Origin: Taudactylus pleione | Taxonomy: Eukaryota > Chordata > Amphibia > Anura > Myobatrachidae | NCBI GenBank assembly: GCA_031769625.1 | Contig: JAUIMM010000584.1 | Span: forward strand, 620,001 to 684,000 | Reading direction: 5' to 3' | Length of the DNA: 64,000 nt | Part shown: piece by piece, positions 1 through 10,711 of the stretch | Position numbering within the stretch: the stretch's first letter is position 1 | Layout of the letters: each line of letters begins with the position of its first letter | Translations under genes and position numbers: made by a program | The notes under the pieces: generated by a model | The model's database searches: none | The model's input: only the letters and a program-made list of their open reading frames with translations | What the model was told of the DNA's origin: nothing

Positions 1-737
1 CACTGAAATGGCAAGTGAGAAAATATAATAACCATATTGTCATGCCTACACCTAGTTACTGTAAGTGCATAATGATAACTTGATATGGCAATATTGGTTA
101 ACCTTTTTACAGACATAGCATTTTTTTTTTTTTTGGAAGTTGAGACTATGTTGTAGGGTCTTGACATACAGTAATGTCCAGTAAATAACATTTCATCCAA
201 TTGTTCTAGGGAACCAGATAGCTGATATTCTGTATAATACATTTTGTATGAAAGGCATGTTTGGATAAAGGGAATATGTTCTACTACTGTGCATTTTTGT
301 TCTCCCCTCTTGTAAGCACACTTGTACCTGAAGCGTGGCAATTGAAGTGAGGGTACAATTTCTACTATTGGTGGCCAGATACTACAGTTGAGGCAAAATA
401 GCAATTCTGTCAGGGCATGGAACCACACTTTTGCCCTCACTCGATGTCATATACGGGTCCTTTAGCTGTAGGGGAGCTAGGATAAACCAAGGAGGGATGG
501 CTTAGTCTCAGAAGTTTTAAATTATTATTATTTTTTTTTAAAAAGCATGTGCGTTTTAATTTCAAGTATTTTTTTGGGGAAAAAGTGCAAATTATGAAAC
601 AAAAGTTAAAAAACCTAAAACCTTCAATGTGCACAGTGTTACAAGAGCCCTGCTGTTTAGTTGTGGTTTGGGATGTTTCTTTAATGTAACATTCTGAAAA
701 ATCCGTTTTCTTTCATTTATCAGGAATGTTGTCTTAA
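1..737. other. SPECC1 intron, upstream of first exon in window
   Basis: AT-rich non-coding sequence with short T-runs near 121-134 and 531-540. No open reading frame, splice-bordered coding segment or clear repeat family is visible. It is presumed to be the 3' part of the intron before the large SPECC1 exon. Confidence 0.5.
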
Positions 738-830
738 TGAATTATGCAATATGTATTCCAATCTCCTATATTGCATTCAGTGAGTCACTGAATGCAATGT
801 ATGAGATTGTAATACATATTGCATAATTCA
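738..830. repeat. Near-perfect palindrome (hairpin MITE remnant)
   Basis: Two arms of about 46 bases, 738-783 and 785-830, are reverse complements apart from a few mismatches, with almost no loop. This is the shape of a small fold-back MITE. It sits about 155 bases upstream of the SPECC1 exon acceptor. No transposase or target duplication could be identified. Confidence 0.75.
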
Positions 831-984
831 CTAACACTGATTGACTTCTCTAATTAAGATGCTTACATCGTTTTGTCATATTTTGAAAAGTTCAAATGGG
901 AAGATGGATCAAATGTTTTGCTTCTCTAGGTACTGCTTAAATGTATCTATTTGCTAAACACCAATGTTTCTGGTTTTGTTTCAG

Positions 985-2555
985 GAACCGCGTCAATAGC
1001 AAAACGGACTGGTATACCGGCTCCCCGAGATCTGCCCACTCAAATAGCAAGAGAGAGAATAGCTTTGCGTGGTCAGACCACTACAACTAAGAAACCTGTA
1101 CTGAGCCCTTCATCGCCCAGCACTTCTACACCTTCTAGGAATATCCGGCCACCTTCAAAACCTAAGCAGGAAAATGACTCCAGCAACAAGTCTCTGTGGG
1201 AGTTGCAGGTTAAGGAGCTCATGGCTGAAGCAAAGACAAAAGATGATGAAATTAGAAAACTCCAGAGTGAACTCCAGAAATGCAAAGACAAGGAGTGTCC
1301 TAGTCTTGAGATCCTGAACTTACTAGACACATCTGTAGACATGCATCTTATACAGTCTAATGACCCAGAGGTATTATTAAAGGCTCTGCAGGACAAGAGC
1401 AAGGCTTTCCAACAGGAGCTATTTATGCTCCGGCAAGAAAATAAAGTCCTAAAGGAGAAACTGCATTGCCTAGAGCAGTCATCACTCTCCGATACTATAA
1501 CCAGCAATGGTACAGATAGCAGCCTTGTATCTCCATCCACCCAAGGAACAAATACTGGGAGTAAGTTGAAGAGTCCATTGGTTGGTGTATCTGATAATTG
1601 CCGCTTCCCAGGAGGTGAAAGTGGTTTGCACATATCCGGTTCTTCAAGCAGTGATGTCACAAAAGCCTCATTTTCCCCGGATTCAGATTTTGAGCATATA
1701 GCTGATGTCCCTTCTAGAGCAGAATCATCTGGAAGCATCCCATGCCAAGGCTCAAAATGTTCAACTAGTGGTAGTTCTCCTAATAACATAAGTGACCTTT
1801 CCGTAGCCTCATTGACTGATAGGATACATAAGATGGAAGAAAACCAGCATAGTACTGCAGAAGAACTTCAGGCGACGCTACAAGAGCTCTCTGATCAGAA
1901 CCTCATGGTGCAGGAGCTGACATTTGAAAGTGAGAAACTTGTGGAAGAGAAAGCTTTTCTGGAAAGCTCCTTACAGCAGCAAAGACAGAGGGCCGAGCAG
2001 CTCAGTCAAGAAAATGAGAAACTGATGGGCCTTTTGCAAGAAAAGGCAAAGGCGGCGGAAACTCATCTTCACAGCAAGCTAGCGGAGGTTGAGAAAAAAT
2101 ATGCGGAACTTGTTGAAAAGTCTCAGTTTGAAAGGGAAAAGCTGCTCAATATCCAGCAACAGTTAACAAGCAGCCTAAGAAGCCTTGAGAAAGAACACCA
2201 GGAGGTGCAAATGTTGACCAGAAGACAAAAAGAGGAAATTGGCAAACTACAAAGTCTCCTAGAAGCTGAGAGAAAAGGGAAGATACTCATAGCAAAGACC
2301 GTGGAGGACCAAAAAGTCACAATTGAAGGTCTGAAAATTGAAAGTAACTGTGTGAAAGCTCAACTGGATGGTGAGAGGCAGAAAGTAGCTGAAATTACAG
2401 CGGTGGGAATCAGCCCCGAGAACTGTGAGGTTCAAGAGATGCTGAAATCTACTCACATGGAGAAAGAAAACCTAGAGCTGACGTGTTCAGAGCTCCGACA
2501 AGAGCTCTTGAGGGCCAACAGTGAAGTAAAACAACTACAGTGTCTGCTGGCTAAG
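985..2555 (+). CDS. specc1: SPECC1 (cytospin-B), large coiled-coil exon (partial gene)
   Basis: This 1571-base exon encodes the central part of cytospin-B, a coiled-coil and calponin-homology cytoskeletal adaptor. The open frame starts in the intron at 951, but a pyrimidine-rich acceptor (TTTTGTTTCAG) puts the exon start at 985, splitting the first codon 1/2. The donor AAG|GTTAGA ends it at 2555 after a complete codon. Features in order: a basic stretch with KRTGIPAPR, a short coiled coil (about 1166-1290), a second helical stretch (about 1370-1475), a Ser/Thr-rich linker containing SSSSDVTKASFSPDSDFEH (about 1480-1800), then a long coiled coil beginning MEENQHSTAEELQATLQELS and running to the donor. 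From memory these motifs match vertebrate SPECC1 better than its paralogue SPECC1L. The frame is intact. The initiating methionine and earlier exons are outside the window. Confidence 0.94.
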
Positions 2556-3222
2556 GTTAGATGATGTTATATAAACTTTATCTACTGATTTATCACATGC
2601 ACTAATTGGTAAAAATACATACTGAGGTGTCCATTTAGAACTTACTTGTCACAACATATAAAGTGTTTTTATTCATTCTTACATAAAAACAGCTCCTCTT
2701 ACGACTTTAATCTATTTTGTAAGTACTGTATATGTGTTTTTTTTTAATTTGTTTACCAACAAAGCAATGGGAAAGGCAAGTTAGATGCTAGTTTGCAAAG
2801 GGAGAAAATTTTGGAGCAGAAAGCGAGATAGTGATGGCACTATACTGGAATTTACTGAAATACTTTGTTCAGTTCTGGAGGCCATATTACATGAGAAACA
2901 TAAATTAGACTGTGCATGAAAGGGAACATAAAATGATGCATGGTCTAAAATTCTAAACTTTTTCAGAAAGAGTAAAGAATTGAAATATGTATAGTTTGTA
3001 AGCAGCAAAAAAGAAGAGGGCAGTGGATATCATAGAAGTTTTCAAATATATGAAGAGTCAGGTTCAGAATGAAAGCATACTATAGAGGATAGATTGACAT
3101 CACAAAGGGTAGACTATAGATGAAATAGCCTCTAAACAGAATTTGTAGAGGCTAATTCAGCAGGAGATTTTACATGTGTGGGATAGACATAAGGCTTTCC
3201 AAAGGCTAAATAAAGGTGCGTC
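2556..3222. other. Intron, no recognised feature
   Basis: This begins with the splice donor at 2556-2557. The rest is AT-rich sequence with no coding or repeat signature I can name. Confidence 0.5.
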
Positions 3223-3225
3223 TAA

Positions 3226-4055
3226 GGGATTCAATTAAGGCGAAAAGTGCCGGATTCGGACTTTCCGCCTGTTTTCAAAGTATCTCCATATTCAATTCCA
3301 GGATGATTTCGCCTAAGCGGAAAGTCAATGCATTGTAATAGGTGGAAAAGTATCTCCTATGAATAGCAGATGAAAAAAAGTGCAAAATCATCATTTTGGA
3401 GTACAAACGTGGGGAAACGACTCAGAACCCTTGGGACAGCCCCCAAAGGACAAATAAATAAAAAAAAAATTACCTCAGAGCACCCCAAAAAAGTACTTTG
3501 GTTTTGGGGGCGAAATAGTAAAAAGTGGGGGGACAAGCATAAAAACTAGCAAAATAGACTTCTTGGGGGTCTGCAAGGATGGGTCAGATGTTTTTTGGGA
3601 TTGCAGGTGCATGCAGCAGGTGCGTTTTTAAAAGTTCATTTTACAAACATTAAAATATGCTAGCACCCATTTTCAAGTACCCAAAATTTGACTGGACTAC
3701 ATATTTTCACCAAAAAATACTGCTTTATGCCATTCTTCACCACTTTTGCAAAGATGCTAATAAACAGCAATTTAAACTACTTAAGTACCCCAAACACTCT
3801 TATTAGGGCTATTAGTACACATCTACATTGATTCCCTATGTTAGTGCATCTTTTTTTGGGGGGTACATACTGATTTCCCCAATTCTGACAGTACTTTCCG
3901 CCTGTTCCGCATTCGCCATTTTCCGTTTTCGCCTGTTTAGGAATCGAATAGGGAGAAAAGCGGGGTCGCGCGAGTAAAGTTTCCGCCTCTGAAACAGGCA
4001 GAAAGTCGAACAGGCAAAACTTTTCCGACTTTTAGTCTCTAATTGAATATGGGCC
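3226..4055. mobile_element. MITE of the 'GGGCC..TATTCAATT' family, PIF/Harbinger-like
   Basis: The element starts GGGATTCAATTAAGGCGAAA and ends with the inverse, ...AATTGAATATGGGCC. It is flanked by TAA on both sides (3223-3225 and 4056-4058). A 3-bp TAA/TTA duplication is typical of the PIF/Harbinger superfamily, so that assignment is likely but inferred. The interior has no open reading frame. Related copies lie at 9025-9782, 20301-21105 and 40395-41233. Confidence 0.75.
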
Positions 4056-4058
4056 TAA

Positions 4059-5150
4059 GTCTCAAAGCAACTAAGATGCACCAGGAGATTGCACTGATTA
4101 ATTTGATATGCATCATTTGTATATCTGTGTGCAGCTGAGTCTGTAAATGGAGCAAAACAGACTTGACGTGGAAAAAAGTTGCAGCTGCAGCATTGTAGCA
4201 CTTCGTATACAGATTCAGGGGTCAATCCAGTTAGGTGTGAAATGCGAGTAGTAAGTTTGTTTCTTGAAACTCGCAGACGTTTCACGAATGCGCGCTCCTG
4301 AGAATTCTCCAATCCAATTAAAAATTCCCGTTACTCGCAGCGGAGGTTTGCGAATTGACTGCCAAATGAGATGAGGGAAGTGCATGAAAAAGTGGTGAGA
4401 CCATCCTAGACCACCCAAAATGGATAATTTCCTTAGTTGGACTATATAGAAGGCTGTTTGTGGGCATAAGGAAGGTACTGTAGGTTATTAAATGGTGTCA
4501 AATGGCTGATTTGTGCTTTTTTTTTAAATAAAATTGCAAAAAAATGATAAAAAAGCAAACTTTATTTGTTTAATCTCAAACTAATTAAATGAAAAATGTA
4601 AAAAAAAAAAAAAAAGTATAAAAAAAAGTAATTTTGGAGCACTTTGAGGGCACTTTGAAAAATTGTTAAAATCCCAATTATTTTTAAATTTTAAAAATAT
4701 GGCGATTAAATTTGGGGTGCTTAAATTAACGAAAAAGTTTTGTGGTAATTTGAGGACAATTTTTTTTACCCCCCCCCCCCTCAAAAAATTACATGTAATT
4801 ATTGGACTAGTTAAGCTAATTGGAAACTTCCAATTGCCTAATTAGCCATTAGGGAAGGGGGGGTATCCAAGGGGTTCAGCACAGTGTCCTGACATTTTAA
4901 CCTTAAAATACATTATTCTTTCCATCTCTCACCATCGGAGTTGAGAACGGAAAAATGCAAATTCTGTCTGACTGGTTCAGTGCGAGTTGCTAATTGGATT
5001 GCAAAATGAATTCGCTATGCGAATTCAAAGAGAAAATAGCAACTCGCACCTAATTGGATTGACCACTCTGACTCAGTCACACACAAATATCAAATTAATC
5101 CGTGCAATCTCTGGTATGACTAAGATGCATTTTCAGTTAAAAAAAAGACT
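4059..5150. repeat. 'ATTAATTTGATATGC' palindromic repeat split by an inserted MITE
   Basis: The left half (4059-4217) and right half (5065-5150) carry inverse copies of the ATTAATTTGATATGC / CACACAGATATACAAATG repeat, as found elsewhere in the window. They are interrupted by the element at 4218-5064, so the palindromic repeat is the older insertion. Confidence 0.65.
4218..5064. mobile_element. MITE with 'GGTCAATCC..TTAGGTGTGA' inverted ends
   Basis: The left end GGTCAATCCAGTTAGGTGTG and right end CACCTAATTGGATTGACC are inverse copies. Long A/T runs (4518-4640, 4755-4790) fill the interior. No coding capacity is seen. The termini resemble the TATTCAATT family, suggesting a related but distinct MITE group. 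No clear target duplication was found. Confidence 0.65.
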
Positions 5151-5894
5151 CTGGGTGAGATGTAATAGGGTCCGAGTTTTTTGTGTGATACAAACTTTGA
5201 CCTTCTCGCACATTTAAAGGTCCGAGTTTGTCTCACAACTTGCCACATGTAATAGCCTGCAAACTTGTCAGTTTGAGGCTATTACATTATGCGAATCCTG
5301 GTGAGTTTTCTCCTATGAAAACTGACCTTTTTATTGCGACTAGGTCAGAGTTATACAGAAGCCTTCACAGATCAGTGAGATCCGTGATGGCTTAAGTGTT
5401 TTAAAACAAACCGTAAACAAAAAAACAAATCATGTGCCCCTCCCACAAGCATAACCAGCCCCGGGCTCTGTAGAACCTGTCCTGGTTCTTAAAATACAGG
5501 GGGAAAAATGTGTATGGTTCCCATGTACTCTATGAACCAGCACAAGGCTCTGCTGAGCCAGTCCTAGTTGTGGAAATACAGGCGACAAAATGAGTAGGAG
5601 TCTCCTGTATTTTCCATAACTAACACCGGACTCTTTCTAGCAGGGGTGTAATGACAGTCGGGGAACCCTTTCACCGGGTCCTCTGGTCAAAGCATTATAC
5701 TTGACCGCTAGTCAGCCTAGGCCAGGGATCCCTTGGGAGGTGGGGACCCCCCAAATAAAGGGGTACCGCTCCACAGGACACTCCAGGCATGGGCTGATAG
5801 CCTGGGGCTATCCCCGGAACACCTGGCCCGGTAGGTGCCGGGTTGATTGTGTAAAAAAGTGAGGTGCAGAATATAGATTTCATAATATTGTCTT

Positions 5895-6002
5895 TTGCTG
5901 GCGAACTACAGGTCCCAGCAAGCCTCCCCGCATGCTGGTACTTGGAGAACTACAAGTACCAGCATGCGTGGCATTAAGGGCTCGCTGGTACCTGTAGTTC
6001 AC
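5895..6002. repeat. Fold-back repeat 'GAACTACA.GT.CCAGCA'
   Basis: Several inverse copies of GAACTACA(A)GTACCAGCATG lie within 108 bases: GCGAACTACAGGTCCCAGCA near the start and GGTACCTGTAGTTCACC at the end. They would form a stem. I read it as a small MITE or the tip of a larger one. Confidence 0.6.
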
Positions 6003-6629
6003 CTGCAAAAGAAATATTAAAATAACCACAAGATTTATTAAAGCATACATGCACACTCACATTCATAATCCTTGCAGCCATTCACGTCCCATTGTCCAGT
6101 AGAATCCACGGCACCTTTAAAAAAAAATAAAAAAAAAATCCATACCCCCCTATTCCTAGCGTAGATCACATCATCTTCGTTCCATGCAGGCATCCACAGG
6201 GTTAAAAAAAAAAGGAAACGGCACCCAATACCAGGACGTACAGGAGAAAGGGTATGTGTTTACATATACCTTTCCTCCGCACGAATGACCAGGACCCACG
6301 TGAGTCCTGTCATTGCAGGAGCCACCAACCAATCAGCGGGCGCCTTCCTAGTTAGTTATGCTTTATTTTTACTCATTCCTCTTTCGCATGGATCTGTGCA
6401 TGTTTCTGTGTAACTCGGACCTGCTCAGGCTAGACTCGCTTTCCTGAAGCAGGTCTGTTTTTTTTACGAGTAACAGACAGTAATAGTGTGCAAGTGAAAC
6501 ACTCGCACTCTTATTACATTGCCCAAGTCCTATGCTCACAATGGCAAAACATCTGGATGCGTGTTTTGGCATTGTGAGGTGCGGGGGTGTGAGAAACATG
6601 CGAGTTTGCATGTTCTCACACCCTATGAC

Positions 6630-7071
6630 GGGAAGCCGATGGACGGAATCCCGACCGCCGGCTTCCTGACTGTATAATCCCGGCAAGGGTTAAATGACAG
6701 GCGTCAAAATCCCGACGCCTGTCATTTTCCCTAAGCCGGGAGCCCGACACCTGGCTAACCAATCGAAGGTAAGCCAGACGACGGGTGCGGACAGCCGCTG
6801 GAGGGTGAGGTTTAGGTTTAGGGTTCCCGGGGGGGATTTACTGTTAGGCACCCCCCTGGGAGGTTAGGTTTAGGCGGCAGGGAAGGGAGGGTTAGGTTTA
6901 GGCACTTAGAGGGGGGATTAGGGTTAGTCACTTGGGGGGAGGTTAGGCACCCCTAAGGGAGGGTTAGGGGGTAGAATAGGTTAGTGAGTACTTACCTTTC
7001 GACGATCGGGATTTTCACTGCTGCCGGGATGCCGCTGTCGGGATTGGCTGGCGGTAAATCATACTGAATCC
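6630..7071. mobile_element. MITE with central TTAGG(TTTAGG)-rich minisatellite
   Basis: The 9-bp direct repeat CCCTATGAC flanks it (6621-6629 and 7072-7080). The interior carries imperfect units built on GGTTAGGTTTAGGCACCCCC (about 6800-6980). The right end ...GTAAATCATACTGAATCCCC also occurs, decayed, at 16860-16893. Related GC-rich 'CCGGGATGCCG' plus TTAGG modules are at 21462-21982, 35226-35420 and 57950-58185. Confidence 0.65.
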
Positions 7072-7162
7072 CCCTATGACATAGGGTGAGTTCTAAAAAT
7101 GTGCTGGTATAGCTCTATACTTGCTCATTTTCAAAACTCACACCCTATAACATTTTGCCCAG

Positions 7163-7809
7163 TCAGTGCAAGCAGAGTTGTACAGGACCTGAAGCATCGA
7201 GAGTGGCTTTGGTATGACTGCAGTAACAGTATATGAGGATGTGTCTGTAGGGTGGGAGGGTATCAGAGGAGCAAATGGACAACTTAAAAAGATCAGATTT
7301 TTATCTGCAGTCAAATTCTAGAGTTCTTTGGGGGTTTCCTCTCTGATTTTCTCTACCAGCTACCATTTCCTAAAGCCAGTGACATTCTCTGCAGGACCTT
7401 CAGTCATATTGATACTGTTCTAAACACATTTCTTTTATAATTTATTTGAAATGCCAGCATTCTGAAAGTCCACTTGTTATTTGCACAGTGTGGAGGCAGC
7501 CATTGTGTGGGCTGGGCCAATATTCAGCCTAATAATGTATTCAAAATAAGCATAGACATTCATCCAGTAGAGAAGTTCTTGATGCATCATGGGAATTTTT
7601 AGTTCTTAACAATCAGGGGCGCTAAGGGTAGAGGGAGTAGATACTAATTACCTGGGCTCAGGTGTGATGGATGGGCTTGGCTGGGGCCCGAGGAATATAC
7701 AAATATAAATTTACAAAATGCAAATGTGACAGTAAGCTCCTTGATAGATATCCACCTGGTGGGGGAATGACAATCGCTGCACAATTTATCTCTAAAACTC
7801 AGGGGATTG
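7163..7809. other. Intron, no recognised feature
   Basis: Non-coding sequence of ordinary composition. I see no coding segment, repeat terminus or palindrome that I can place. Confidence 0.4.
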
Positions 7810-7981
7810 AACAGCCGGGTCCCCATGTGCATGGTGAAAAGCACTCAGGACATTGGACAGTCAAGTTCTCATGTGTTTGATGGAAAGCACTTAAAAGATA
7901 GTACAGTCAGGTCCCCATGTGCATGGTGGAAGCCGTCAGGAGATAAGACAGCCAGGACCCCATATACATGGTGAAAAACAT
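7810..7981. repeat. Minisatellite, about four diverged units of 50-58 bases
   Basis: The phrase CAG(C/T)C..GT(C)CC(C)ATGTGCATGGTG recurs near 7812, 7860, 7905 and 7950 with related spacers. The units are diverged, indicating an old tandem array. Confidence 0.65.
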
Positions 7982-8133
7982 GTACTAAGCTCTGGAAAGT
8001 GATAAATTGGTGAGTGATAAACTACCAACCAATCAGCTCCTAACTCCTTTTTCAAACACAGCCTATAACACTTAGGAGCTGATTGGTTGGTAGTTTATCA
8101 CTCTCCATTTTATCACTTTTCAGAGCTTAGTAC
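7982..8133. repeat. Palindromic MITE ('GAGCTGATTGGTTGGTAG' family)
   Basis: The left end GTACTAAGCTCTGGAAAGTG pairs with the right end CACTTTTCAGAGCTTAGTAC, and the inner arms carry CTACCAACCAATCAGCTCCT and its complement. The whole 152 bases fold back. A decayed relative is at 36922-37090. Confidence 0.85.
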
Positions 8134-8672
8134 TTCTCCCCCATTACCATATAGAGTTGGACACAAACTAAACTTTGTCCATAAAAAATATGCAATTTAC
8201 TTATTATGAGTTTGTATTTTAAGCTGCCTGCATATTACATAAAATATGTATTTTTTCGCAATTTGCACTAATACTGTAAGATACGCTTGAGGCAAATTCA
8301 ATTAATTTAAATGGCTCCTGACAGCTTCCCTGTCATGGAAGACGGATTCTGGAGGTGTAATTGATCTGGACTTAATAGCGGCATACTATATAATTTCAGT
8401 TTATTACAGTGGTCTGACCACCGCAGGTTGTGGGAAAACTCCACCGTAGAAACAGAAGTGTGAATCTGCTATTTTCTCATTTGCGCCAGGACTCCGTAGG
8501 GAACAACTCATTGGTCAATGAGGGTCAGCGTCTGATTTACCATTAGGCTGCATACTATGGCACAAGGACTTGGGAGAGACTCCACTGAGGTGGCAGCTGG
8601 GGAATAAAATGGAGACCTATACAGTGAGAACTGCAGGTATTTCTCCTCAACAAAGTGTCTGCTAGATGACTG
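8134..8672. other. Intron, no recognised feature
   Basis: AT-rich non-coding sequence with no splice-bordered coding segment or repeat end that I recognise. Confidence 0.4.
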
Positions 8673-8680
8673 TGCTGATG

Positions 8681-9957
8681 CAGTGGCAGATCCAGGGGGG
8701 CCGATTGGAGCAATCGCCCCCCGTAGCACAGTCCGTCCTTTTTTACCTCTCTCCTCATGCACTGAGCAGCAGGCTGTGAGTCCTCTCCCTCCCCTTATTC
8801 TCATTCAACCATCTTTTTACTGATCGGAGCTGTGTAAGCGCGTCCCTGAGGGGGTGTCATGACAGGCTGTCACCGGGGAGGCGAGGAAGGAAAGATCACA
8901 GCCGCCTCCCCGCTGCTGCTGCTGCAGGACTCTGACTGACTGAAGACTGTCATCGATGTAAGTAGCTCTAACGTTGTGCAGGGAGACGTTGCACCCAACG
9001 TCCTAACCCGCTGCTTCTGCCCCTGCCATATTCAATTCCAAAGGATGCAAAAATGTGTCCCGGCGAAACTCAAACATGCGAAAAAGTGCTGTCAGTTTTG
9101 GGGAAATCAGCCTGACACCCCCCAACAGATGCACTAACATTGGGGATCACTATAGATGTCCCCGATTAGCCCCCCTGGAGCTATTTAGGGTACTTCAGTG
9201 CTTTCAATTGCCTCTATATAGCGTCTTTGCACAAGTGGTGAAGAATAGCATTTAGGAGGTTTTTTTGAGAAAATAACTAGTCCCAAATATAGGGTACATG
9301 GAAATGGGTGCAAGCATGGTTAAAAATTGCAAAAGTTTTAAAAAACGCACTTTCAGCAAGCACCTGCAATCAAAAAAACACCTTCCCCATACTTGCAGAC
9401 CCCCCAAAAGCTTATTTTGCTAGTTTTTAAGTTTATACCCCTACTTTGAACTTTTTTGCCCCCTTTTTCAAAGTCATTTTTGGGCTGTTCTTCATTTTTT
9501 TTTTTTAAGGTTTTTTTTTTAATGCAGTTAACCTTTGGGGGGCTGTCCCAAGGGTGCAGGGTGGTTTGCCGACCTTTGCACCCCAAAACCGCAATTCTGC
9601 ACTTTTTTTCGACACCTATTCATAGGCGAATCTATTTTGCCTATTACTGTACATTGCATTTTCGCGCCGGCGAAAACTCTTTGGAATTGAATATGGAGGA
9701 AACTCTCACACTGGCGAAAAGTCGCAATCAGTAATACTTTTCCGCGGATTCAGACTTATCGCGGCTAATTGAATACGGCCCTATGTGAATACATAAACAT
9801 ATATAATTATAATAATGAATGTAGCCTCAAAAAAAAAACCTGTGAAGGGGAGGAGTTGGGACCAGAAAGGGGGGAGGTACCAGTACATGAAAGGAGTCAG
9901 AATAAATTATCAAATCCCCCCCCTTAAAAAAACCAAAACGAGCTAGATCCGCCCCCG
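8681..9957. mobile_element. Non-autonomous hAT element with 8-bp target duplication
   Basis: The left end CAGTGGCAGATCCAG and right end CTAGATCCGCCCCCG are 15-base inverted repeats with four mismatches. The 8-bp TGCTGATG is present on both sides (8673-8680 and 9958-9965). An 8-bp duplication plus CAG-type termini is the hAT signature. No transposase is encoded. A TATTCAATT-family MITE (9025-9782) is inserted in it. Confidence 0.88.
9025..9782. mobile_element. TATTCAATT-family MITE nested in hAT element
   Basis: The left end GCCATATTCAATTCC and right end GGCTAATTGAATACGGCCC are inverse, with internal GCGAAAA motifs shared with the copies at 3226-4055 and 20301-21105. It must be younger than the hAT element that contains it. 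Confidence 0.75.
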
Positions 9958-10105
9958 TGCTGATGTGACCATGTACTTTACTGCCAAAGACTTTACCTTA
10001 TGTACATTTTGCTACTGCGCTGTCTGGGTCAGATAGAGTGCTGCTTGCAATAAGAGTCTTCAGAAGCCCAAATCTGCTTTACACTCCACATACATGAATA
10101 GATGC

Positions 10106-10567
10106 ACTATGGTCCTGATTCACAGATGGAAGTTTTTGCACAGCAGCGCTGCTGTGCAAAAATATGCTAATGTCTGCAGGAGGCGTTTGAAGTAAAAAGA
10201 CGCCACCTGCCGGTATCTCAGATCCGATGCGGACGCAGAATCGGATGAACTTTGCGATCAACATTACTCAGAATGGCCACCCCCTGCCTGCTTGCAAGGC
10301 CAGTAAATCTGTGTCGGAAAACAGACACTGGCCTCTGCGCTCCCAGAAAATGGGGCTGACACGCCCTCGATTTCTGAGGAGCAGGCAGCGCTGCCCCCTC
10401 CCCAAACGACTGCAACCTGTCAATCAGGCAGGGACATAGGGGGCACCGTGTGCGACAACACAGGAACCATTCTGCAAATGTGCAGAGCTGATCCTGTGCA
10501 TGCACAGTAACCCCGCCATCGGAGATGTACACATACCATCGGGTTTGCGTACATCTTTGGATCAGAC
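10106..10567. repeat. MITE-like repeat with 'TCCTGATTCA' ends
   Basis: The left end GGTCCTGATTCACAG and the right end TTGGATCAGAC are weakly inverse. A perfect hairpin, TTTTTGCACAGCAGCGCTGC with its complement, lies at 10133-10163. The GC-rich middle (CCTGCCTGCTTGC..GGCCAG) resembles 26035-26290. The open frames here are not gene-like. Confidence 0.5.
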
Positions 10568-10711
10568 ATCATGTGTGTGTTGACAGTGTCTTTATCATGG
10601 TTCAAATAGTGTGAGTCCACCTCAGTGGCATAATACCTCTGATAAAACAAGCAAAAGTATTTATTCAAATATTGATTGCAGTCATCATTGCTAATGGAGT
10701 ATAATTGACAT

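Larger units (their letters stand above)
5151..7162. mobile_element. Composite non-autonomous element with 'CTGGG..ATAGGGT..GAGTTT' inverted ends
   Basis: The left end (5151-5178) CTGGGTGAGATGTAATAGGG is mirrored at 7135-7162, ...CCTATAACATTTTGCCCAG. Internal inverse motifs recur near 6500 and 6590. It contains a palindrome at 5895-6002 and an inserted element at 6630-7071. No open reading frame longer than about 100 codons is credible here. Confidence 0.55.

Noticed and set aside
951..984. ATG at the start of the SPECC1 open frame
   Set aside because: It lies before the splice acceptor at 984/985, within intron, so it is not the start codon.
1073..1789. 238-codon open frame on the - strand
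   Set aside because: It is the antisense shadow of the SPECC1 exon, with no features of its own.
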